Below are positions 28,745 to 36,021 of a stretch of 38,476 nucleotides of DNA, piece by piece; within the stretch, counting starts at the first letter, position 1, and each line of letters starts with the position of its first letter. This DNA comes from Actinomycetota bacterium. Its GTDB lineage: Bacteria; Actinomycetota; Acidimicrobiia; Actinomarinales; Actinomarinaceae. The notes beneath the pieces are model-generated. The model was not told the DNA's origin. It did not search any database and saw only the letters and a program-made list of their open reading frames with translations. The position numbers and the translations under genes are program-made. The stretch covers positions 1 through 38,476 of the forward strand of contig JAQCEB010000005.1 of assembly GCA_027729925.1 (NCBI GenBank), written 5' to 3'.

Positions 28745-30183
28745 CCTCTAACCCCTACTCTGGTGTCTTTGAATCTGGCAGGAGAAGCTGGATGGCCTGT
28801 ATGTCCAATTTGGCTTGGTTGTCCTTTACCACAATTTGGTGTACCCCAAAAAACCCACTCTTCCTCTCCGGCTAGCATATCTAAATTTGCCCAAAACTTA
28901 GGTGTTATTCCTGTATAAGTAGGGTTTTTAACCATATCAATAACTTTTCCATTTTTTACAAGCCAACCAACTTCACAACCAAATTGAAAATTTAACCTTA
29001 AATCATCTATAGACCATGATCTATTTGTCTCCATATAAATGCCATTATCTGTTGATTCAATAATTTCTTGTAGTGATGAATCTCCTGGCAGTAAACCAAC
29101 GTTTGTCATTCTAACCATTGGCAATCTGCCAAATCCATCTGCCCTAACCATACCTCCTGGCTTTACTCCAGCTACAGCAGCGCTATCTCTGCCGGATAAA
29201 ACTCCAGTCCAAATACCTTCTTTTACAATGTCTACCCTTTGCGCAGGAGTTCCCTCATCATCATATTTAAATGTTGCTAATGCACCAGGCAATGTTGCAT
29301 CTGCAACAATATTCATTAATTTTGAACCATACTTATGAGAATTTAATTTTTTTAAATCTAAATGAGAAGTTCCTGCATATGCTGCTTCCCAACCTAGTAT
29401 TCTATCTAATTCAATTGCGTGTCCAACTGATTCATGAATCTGTAAAGCTAATTGACTACCTTCAAGTATTAAATCCATAGTTCCTTCGGGACATTGAGGA
29501 GCTACTAACAATCTTTGAGATTCTTCCGATAGCCTGTCTAAATGCTTTTCAAATTCAAAACTTTTTACTACTTCCCATCCACCAGTCCTATACTCCCCAA
29601 AAGATTGTGGATATGATCTAATTTGTGTTTCGCCGTCACCTATTGACAACGAAGATAATCCACCTCCAGTTTCAATAATATTTTGAAAAATTTTATGTCC
29701 TTGACTTGAAGCAAACCATTTCTGTGTATCCCAAAAATCTAAACGACCAAAAGCCCTTGAACTCCCTTGCTTCTTCATATGTTCCGTCGAACTTAAAAGT
29801 AGATTTATTTGTTCATCGCTAGAGATATTAAAAGGATTAATTTCATGTGGCGTAGTATAAGTGTCTTCTACTACAGGCACGTCAGCAAATGGCATTTCTT
29901 TCCCAGCAACTAATGAAGATGCTTTCGCAATATCAAATGCTTTTTTACCAGCAGCTTGTAATGAGCTATTACTTAAATCATATGTAGAGTAAAAACCCCA
30001 TGAAGACCCAACTAATGCTCTTACACCAATTCCTATTTTTTCTGATTCATTGAAATTTTCTACTTCTCCGTTTTTAGCAGAAATATTTCTTGTTTTAGAG
30101 AATAAAATTCTTGCATCAGAATATTTAGAACCGTTTTTTATTGCTGAATCAATAGCTATATCTAAATATTCGAACATACTCAT
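28741..30183 (-). CDS. tldD: TldD metalloprotease
   Basis: 480 aa; HESVGHAIELDRILGWEAAYAGTSH (HExxxH), TPNCGKGQPSQIGHTGHPASPARF. Confidence 0.94.
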   Translation of the reverse strand: MSMFEYLDIAIDSAIKNGSKYSDARILFSKTRNISAKNGEVENFNESEKIGIGVRALVGSSWGFYSTYDLSNSSLQAAGKKAFDIAKASSLVAGKEMPFADVPVVEDTYTTPHEINPFNISSDEQINLLLSSTEHMKKQGSSRAFGRLDFWDTQKWFASSQGHKIFQNIIETGGGLSSLSIGDGETQIRSYPQSFGEYRTGGWEVVKSFEFEKHLDRLSEESQRLLVAPQCPEGTMDLILEGSQLALQIHESVGHAIELDRILGWEAAYAGTSHLDLKKLNSHKYGSKLMNIVADATLPGALATFKYDDEGTPAQRVDIVKEGIWTGVLSGRDSAAVAGVKPGGMVRADGFGRLPMVRMTNVGLLPGDSSLQEIIESTDNGIYMETNRSWSIDDLRLNFQFGCEVGWLVKNGKVIDMVKNPTYTGITPKFWANLDMLAGEEEWVFWGTPNCGKGQPSQIGHTGHPASPARFKDTRVGVRG

Positions 30184-30222
30184 AGCTTAACAATACAAAA
30201 AAAAGTACGTAATCTTATAATT

Positions 30223-31278
30223 TTAAACTAAATCTTGTTCTCTAATGCCGAATGAAGGATGTCTTAGCCGACAAAGAGCTAATTTTTCTAGCTGACGAAT
30301 TCTTTCTCTAGTTAGATCAAACTCTTCACCAATTTCTTCTAGTGTTCTAGGTACACCATCATAAAATCCATATCTTAAAGCAAGAATTCTTCCTTCTCTA
30401 TCGGGTAGTCTGCTAATACTTTCTCTTAAACTTTCTGCTACGTCTAAATCTTGGACAATTAATGAAGGGTCGCTGGCATCTTCGTCTTGAATAAAATCAC
30501 CCAATTGGGCACCATCTTCACCGACTGGTTGCTCAAGAGAAACTGTATCAGCAACACTTAAAGCTAATTCAACTTTATCAACTCCGACTCCTGCTTCTTT
30601 AGCAATTTCTTGAGGTTTAGGATCTCTCCCTAATTCAGCTTTCAATTGTGCTTGTGCTGCTCTAACAGCCGCCATTGTATCATGTAAATGAACAGGGATT
30701 CTTACAGTTCTAGATTTATCTGCAATAGCTCTAGTGATAGCTTGTCTTATCCACCAAGTAGCATATGTTGAAAATTTAAATCCTTTTCTCCAGTCAAATT
30801 TTTCAACTGCTCTAATTAATCCTAAGTTTCCTTCTTGAATTAAGTCTAAAAAATCTATACCTGATGTGTTAGCGTACCTTCTAGCGTTAGCAACAACCAA
30901 CCTAAGGTTTGCAGTCAAAAAAGCATCTTTGGCTTCTGCGCCTTTTTTTCTATCCCTTTTTAACCTAATTTCACCTTTTTTATCTTTAAATTGTTTTTTT
31001 TGAAGCTTAATCGCAGCCTTTTCACCAGATTCAATCCTTTGAGCTAATTCAACTTCTTGCTCTGCAGTTAAGAGATCAAAGTTTCCTATTGCTGTTAAGT
31101 ATTGGCTAACTAAATCAGTTGTTAATTTACCTCTATCATCTGCAAGTTTTTTTGTTAAAGATTTTGCTTTTTCACGAGCAACTTTTTCTTGTTCAGGAGT
31201 TAGAGTTGTGTCCTCATTAGAAAAATCTATTTCTTTTTTTGCAGGCTTAGGCTTTGAGGGGATTGTTTTTGTTACCAT
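30223..31278 (-). CDS. RNA polymerase sigma-70 factor (RpoD/HrdB/SigB-type, no region 1.1)
   Basis: 351 aa; [58 protein letters not shown]; region 4.2 [19 protein letters not shown]. Confidence 0.95.
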   Translation of the reverse strand: MVTKTIPSKPKPAKKEIDFSNEDTTLTPEQEKVAREKAKSLTKKLADDRGKLTTDLVSQYLTAIGNFDLLTAEQEVELAQRIESGEKAAIKLQKKQFKDKKGEIRLKRDRKKGAEAKDAFLTANLRLVVANARRYANTSGIDFLDLIQEGNLGLIRAVEKFDWRKGFKFSTYATWWIRQAITRAIADKSRTVRIPVHLHDTMAAVRAAQAQLKAELGRDPKPQEIAKEAGVGVDKVELALSVADTVSLEQPVGEDGAQLGDFIQDEDASDPSLIVQDLDVAESLRESISRLPDREGRILALRYGFYDGVPRTLEEIGEEFDLTRERIRQLEKLALCRLRHPSFGIREQDLV

Positions 31279-31347
31279 TAATTATTTGACCTTTTTGTTT
31301 AGAATCTAGTTACAAATGTGAATAATATACCAAATTAAAATATAAAG

Positions 31348-32232
31348 CTAATTAATTGGGTTAATTATTTTTAACTTTTTGAGGTATACATATATATATG
31401 TAATCCATAAAATATCTGCGGTTGCTAAATGTAGGATGCTGAGTGGAAGCACAATATTAGATAATACATTTAATATTCCTAAAGAAACTGAAAATAATAC
31501 TAAGTAAAATAATGGTTTTGTATTGATTCCAAAAGTTTTATGGATTTTTTTGCTCTGAACTACAAGTACATATGATAAAAACATTGAAAAAATTGGATGC
31601 AAAATTCTAAGTCTTGTGAGAAGTTCTGATGAACGATCAAAATCAGCAACTAGACCTTGAGTGAAAGACTCACTTGGATACAATACATCAGATAGTGCTG
31701 CGATTGAACCTGTTGCACCAGTCAAAAAAAACAAAATTCCTACAAGTTTAAAATTTAAATCAAAAAATCCATCTAAATTTTTTAAATCGAACTTTAAAAC
31801 AGCAAATAGAGTTGCATAACAGCCAAGTAAACCAAATGTGTTAACCAGATGTATTGGAACAGCTATAATCCTAGGGACTGAGCTGTTCATGCCGACCCAT
31901 TCATATAAAACAATTACTGCACCAATAGCAGCTTCTAGTAAAACAAAAAATGTTAATAGAACAATAATTTTTCTAATTAAATTTTGTTTAGGTAGATTAA
32001 AAGTTTTAGTAAATAAAATTAGTGTAATGATAAGTAGAAACCCGCTTATTGATCTATGTAGAAACTCAATAATCTCTGAAGTATCTTGAAGATTAGGAAT
32101 AATTTTTCCATTACATTTTGGCCAAGTTGAACCACAACCATCTCCAGAGCCAGTTGCACGAACAAATGCTCCAGCCAAAATTGAAACTATTGAAACAAAT
32201 AACCCTAATTTAACTAAAAAATAATTTTTCAA
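31348..32232 (-). CDS. ctaA: Heme A synthase (COX15/CtaA family)
   Basis: 294 aa; GAFVRATGSGDGCGSTWPKCNGKIIP, EFLHRSISG, later His-containing TM segments. Confidence 0.9.
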   Translation of the reverse strand: MKNYFLVKLGLFVSIVSILAGAFVRATGSGDGCGSTWPKCNGKIIPNLQDTSEIIEFLHRSISGFLLIITLILFTKTFNLPKQNLIRKIIVLLTFFVLLEAAIGAVIVLYEWVGMNSSVPRIIAVPIHLVNTFGLLGCYATLFAVLKFDLKNLDGFFDLNFKLVGILFFLTGATGSIAALSDVLYPSESFTQGLVADFDRSSELLTRLRILHPIFSMFLSYVLVVQSKKIHKTFGINTKPLFYLVLFSVSLGILNVLSNIVLPLSILHLATADILWITYIYVYLKKLKIINPIN

Positions 32233-32819
32233 AATAAAGCATCAATAATAAATACGACTGAATCCCAAAATAAGCTAAAAGATGTAACTATTATTACTAA
32301 AAACAAACCTAGCATTGCAAAAGTCTTAATATTTCTTGTAAAATAAAAGCCAATTTGGTTAGTGTCATATATATAGGGCATTTCTTTGTCTTTTAAACGC
32401 ATAATTTCTGATGGTTGACTTTGTTCCAAAGAAATAAATGTATCATCAATTTGATTTTCATAATTTTCACTTGATTTATTTAAGGTAGGGTTTTTTCTTT
32501 TAAACGAAGTTCTTACTCGGTCAAGTTTTGTATTTTTTAGATCAATTTTTTCTTTATTAACTTTAAATATGCTTTCCTCATAATTTCTATTTTGAACTTT
32601 ATTTTCAAAATTATTTTCGAAATTTTTTAATGATTTTGATATTTCTGTTCCTAAAAGACCTTCAAGAGCATTCAATACTTTGGAATCAGTAGGAAAACTA
32701 AGACCCGATTCCCATTTTTTAACTTCTTTTTGGTTAACTCCAGTAAATGAAGCTATTTGCTTATTAGACAAACCACGTTCATTTTTTAAATTGGTAAAAA
32801 TTTTACTAAAGTTATTCAT
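32229..32819 (-). CDS. XRE-type HTH protein with a C-terminal transmembrane segment
   Basis: 196 aa; LKNERGLSNKQIASFTGVNQKEVKKWESGLSFPTDSKVLNALEGLLG HTH; C-terminal hydrophobic helix AMLGLFLVIIVTSFSLFW. Confidence 0.7.
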   Translation of the reverse strand: MNNFSKIFTNLKNERGLSNKQIASFTGVNQKEVKKWESGLSFPTDSKVLNALEGLLGTEISKSLKNFENNFENKVQNRNYEESIFKVNKEKIDLKNTKLDRVRTSFKRKNPTLNKSSENYENQIDDTFISLEQSQPSEIMRLKDKEMPYIYDTNQIGFYFTRNIKTFAMLGLFLVIIVTSFSLFWDSVVFIIDALF

Positions 32820-32870
32820 AATTAGTAATTCTATTCAATTAAAAATTTATTATGTAACTACTCTTACATT

Positions 32871-32962
32871 GGAGGTGAATGAGCGCCTGGTGGGCTCCAC
32901 AGTCTTCAAAACTGTAGAAAGGTGTAATAATCTTTGGCAGGTTCGATTCCTGTCCACCTCCG
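32871..32962 (+). tRNA. selC: tRNA-Sec (anticodon TCA)
   Basis: GGAGGTGA...CCACCTCC acceptor arm (7 pairs plus an A-C at position 8); anticodon stem-loop ACAGT-CTTCAAA-ACTGT (TCA anticodon); extended D stem with TGGT loop; long variable arm AAAG-GTGTAATAAT-CTTT; T arm GCAGG-TTCGATT-CCTGT; 92 nt without CCA, same layout as E. coli selC. Confidence 0.93.
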
Positions 32963-32997
32963 CTACTATATACTTTTTTAATGATTAATATTAAAAA

Positions 32998-33318
32998 ATG
33001 GACTCAAAAAAAGATATTCTTGAAAAAATAAATTTTGCACCAGCAGGTTTCAAAGTTTCACCAGGATGGCGTGTTGGACATTTGAAAGAAGAAACTATAA
33101 CAAAATCGGGTTTACTTGTTCCAGCAGGTAGTGAAAAAACTTCAGAAGCATTACCACTTATAGACGTAGATAGTGGTAAACAGTTCTGGGCGGTTGCAAG
33201 CGGTGCTTGGAAATTTATTTGGCCACCAAGTGGGAAAGTTGTATTGGCTGTTAGAGAATCTCAAATCATTGCTGAAGAAGAAGTTATTTCATCTCCTGAT
33301 AACGGAAACTATTTATAA
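32998..33318 (+). CDS. Small protein of unknown function with weak GroES-like features
   Basis: 106 aa; ITKSGLLVPAGSEKTSEA and terminal GKVVLAVRESQIIAEEE resemble GroES segments; the middle is divergent. In line between selC and hflX. Confidence 0.55.
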   Translation: MDSKKDILEKINFAPAGFKVSPGWRVGHLKEETITKSGLLVPAGSEKTSEALPLIDVDSGKQFWAVASGAWKFIWPPSGKVVLAVRESQIIAEEEVISSPDNGNYL

Positions 33319-33327
33319 AATTTATCT

Positions 33328-34644
33328 TTGAATCAACGAATTAACCCCAATCAGATCGATAGAAAATTATTAACTGTCTCAGATAGAGATATTTTTGTTA
33401 CAACTCAAAAAGCTCTATTGATTGGAATAATTTTAAAAAATGAAACTAGAGCTGATAAAGAAGAGTCTTTAAAAGAACTAGTTAACTTAGTCAAGACAGC
33501 TGGCTCAAACCCAACAATAATTCAAACAAAAAGAGTTGAGAGCATTGATCCAAAGACTTTTATTGGAAAAGGTTCAATAGCTGAATTGACTGATATTTCA
33601 GATGCTAATGATATAGATGTCGTCATTTTTGATTGTGAACTAAGTCCTAATCAACAAAAAGAGCTTCGTTCTATGTTTAAATGTGATGTTGTTGATAGAA
33701 CTGGTTTAATCTTAGATATTTTTGCTTTACATGCTCAATCTAAAGAAGCTCGCTTACAAGTAGAACTTGCTTTATCTATTTATCTTAAACCTCGTCTAGC
33801 TGGCCTTGGAAAAACATTGAATCAACAAGGCGGAGGAATTGGAACAAGGGGTCCAGGAGAAACAAAGTTGGAAACTGACAGCCGATTAATTGACAATAGA
33901 ATAAATAAATTAAAAAAAGATTTAAAAAAGATTTCAAAACAGAGAGAAGTTCAGTCAAGTTTGAGAAAAAAGAATAATACTCCATTAGTTTCTATCGTTG
34001 GATATACAAATGCAGGAAAATCTACCCTCTTAGAAAAAATAACCTCTTCAAAAACCTACGTTGCTAATGAGCTGTTTGCAACTGTGGATTCGTTACAAAG
34101 AGAATTAAAAATTGACGGTTTAAACGAACCAATAATTATTTCAGATACAGTTGGTTTTATACAAAACTTGCCAACCACACTTATTGAGTCTTTTAAATCT
34201 ACACTTACTGTAGTTAATGAAGCTAGCTTGTTAATTCATGTAGTAGATGCAGCTTCAGCACTACCAAGTATGCATATACAAACTGTGCATAGTATTTTGA
34301 AACAAATTAATAATCAAGTACCAGAAATATTAGTCTTTAATAAGATTGATAAAATTGATCAGGCATCCAAAAATTTTTTACTTGAAAAATTTAAAGATGC
34401 AATCTTTGTTTCTGCAATAGAAAATATAAATATTGATACCCTGATTCAAGAGATTACCGACAAAATTTTTGGAGATTTATTAAATGTAGTTGTATTAGTT
34501 GAACCTCATAATTTAGATAAAATTTACAAATTTGCTTCAATTTCTGATGTAAAAAACTCTGAAGGATTCTTAAAAGTAAATATTACAATTAGAAATCATT
34601 ATTTAGAAAAATTGATAACTAAAGACATTGTTAAACTTTTATAA
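33328..34644 (+). CDS. hflX: GTPase HflX
   Basis: 438 aa; GGGIGTRGPGETKLETDSRLI, VGYTNAGKSTLL, DTVGFIQNLPTTLIESFKSTL. Confidence 0.95.
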   Translation: MNQRINPNQIDRKLLTVSDRDIFVTTQKALLIGIILKNETRADKEESLKELVNLVKTAGSNPTIIQTKRVESIDPKTFIGKGSIAELTDISDANDIDVVIFDCELSPNQQKELRSMFKCDVVDRTGLILDIFALHAQSKEARLQVELALSIYLKPRLAGLGKTLNQQGGGIGTRGPGETKLETDSRLIDNRINKLKKDLKKISKQREVQSSLRKKNNTPLVSIVGYTNAGKSTLLEKITSSKTYVANELFATVDSLQRELKIDGLNEPIIISDTVGFIQNLPTTLIESFKSTLTVVNEASLLIHVVDAASALPSMHIQTVHSILKQINNQVPEILVFNKIDKIDQASKNFLLEKFKDAIFVSAIENINIDTLIQEITDKIFGDLLNVVVLVEPHNLDKIYKFASISDVKNSEGFLKVNITIRNHYLEKLITKDIVKLL

Positions 34645-35996
34645 TGATGAATCAAATAGGATTAATAGGAATAGGTGTTATGGGAAGCAACCTAGCACTA
34701 AATCTTTCTGATAAAAATTTCAAAGTTAAAGTATTTAATAATTCTGATGAAAAAATTCAAAATTTAATCCAAAAAGACAAAAACAATAATATTGAAGGTT
34801 TTAATACAATTAAAGAATTAATTAAAAACCTAGAAAAACCAAGAAATTTACTTTTACTAGTTCCCTCTGGCGCTCCAACTTTTGAAGTCTCAAAAACACT
34901 TTTGGAGTTAATGGAGAAAGGTGATTTTCTAATTGATGCAGGGAATTCATATTTTGAAGACAGCATAACATTAGGAAAGCTTTGTAAAGATAAAGACGTA
35001 TCCTTCATAGGAATGGGTGTTTCTGGTGGTGAAGTTGGCGCTAGAACTGGACCAGCTCTCATGATCGGTTCAGAAAATCAAATACCAGATGAGTTAAAAT
35101 TTTTATTTGATTCAATTGCAGCAAAAAAAGATAGTGTACCTTGTTCTGGATACTATAAAGGAGCAGGTACTGGGCATTTTATTAAAATGATTCATAATGG
35201 AATTGAGTATGCAGAAATGCAAATTTTAGCTGAAGCATATTCAATTTTAAAATTTTCTAATTTTTCCAATTTTGAAGCATCTGAATTTTTTAGCAATCTT
35301 TCGAACAACAATCAGTCATCATATTTGATAGAAATTACCTCAAAAATTCTAAAAAAGGAAGTTAAGGAAAATTATATAATCGACAAAATAGATTCCGTAG
35401 CTAATCATAAAGGGACAGGAAAACTCACAATTGAAACTTCACTTGAACATGGTTTTCCGGTTCCATCTATTTATTCTGCTTTCAATGCAAGGGTTGAAAG
35501 TCATTATCAAAAACTATTTTCACTTGACGTTGATAAATTAGATAATCAAATAGACATTAGTAAGCTGAATAGTGCTATTTATTTTTCAAGATTGTCTTCA
35601 TTATTACAAGGATTGCTGTTTATAGAATTTTTAAGTGAACGCAATTCTTATAAAATAATGACAAAAAATATTCTAAGCAATTGGGCTGCAGGATGCATAA
35701 TACGATCTGAACTTTTAGCTGAATTATCTAATAACTGTGATAAAAAAGGTATGCTTGATAAAAACAAAGTTCAGAATTTATTAAATCTGTATTTAGAAGA
35801 CACTAAAGATGTTATTCGCCAAGCAATAAATTCAAATATACCTTTACATGTAATTACGTCATCGCTTAATTGGTATTTAAATTTATCTTCTAACACCAAT
35901 CCATCGAACTTAATACAAGCACAAAGAGATTATTTCGGTGCACACAAAGTTAAGTTAATTGGAAGTGAAGATTTTTTACACATTGACTGGGATTGA
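34644..35996 (+). CDS. gnd: 6-phosphogluconate dehydrogenase
   Basis: 450 aa; IGLIGIGVMGSNLALNLS, GAGTGHFIKMIHNGIEYAEMQ, KGTGKLT. Start overlaps the hflX stop (TAATG). Confidence 0.93.
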   Translation: MMNQIGLIGIGVMGSNLALNLSDKNFKVKVFNNSDEKIQNLIQKDKNNNIEGFNTIKELIKNLEKPRNLLLLVPSGAPTFEVSKTLLELMEKGDFLIDAGNSYFEDSITLGKLCKDKDVSFIGMGVSGGEVGARTGPALMIGSENQIPDELKFLFDSIAAKKDSVPCSGYYKGAGTGHFIKMIHNGIEYAEMQILAEAYSILKFSNFSNFEASEFFSNLSNNNQSSYLIEITSKILKKEVKENYIIDKIDSVANHKGTGKLTIETSLEHGFPVPSIYSAFNARVESHYQKLFSLDVDKLDNQIDISKLNSAIYFSRLSSLLQGLLFIEFLSERNSYKIMTKNILSNWAAGCIIRSELLAELSNNCDKKGMLDKNKVQNLLNLYLEDTKDVIRQAINSNIPLHVITSSLNWYLNLSSNTNPSNLIQAQRDYFGAHKVKLIGSEDFLHIDWD

Positions 35997-36021
35997 AATA
36001 ATTTATTACTAATATCTGCTG

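Noticed and set aside
31385-31400. TATATATATATG dinucleotide run
   Set aside because: Lies inside ctaA coding sequence; simple AT-rich codons.
32680-32988. ORF of 102 aa on + strand
   Set aside because: Runs antisense through the HTH gene and straight through the tRNA-Sec; not a protein gene.
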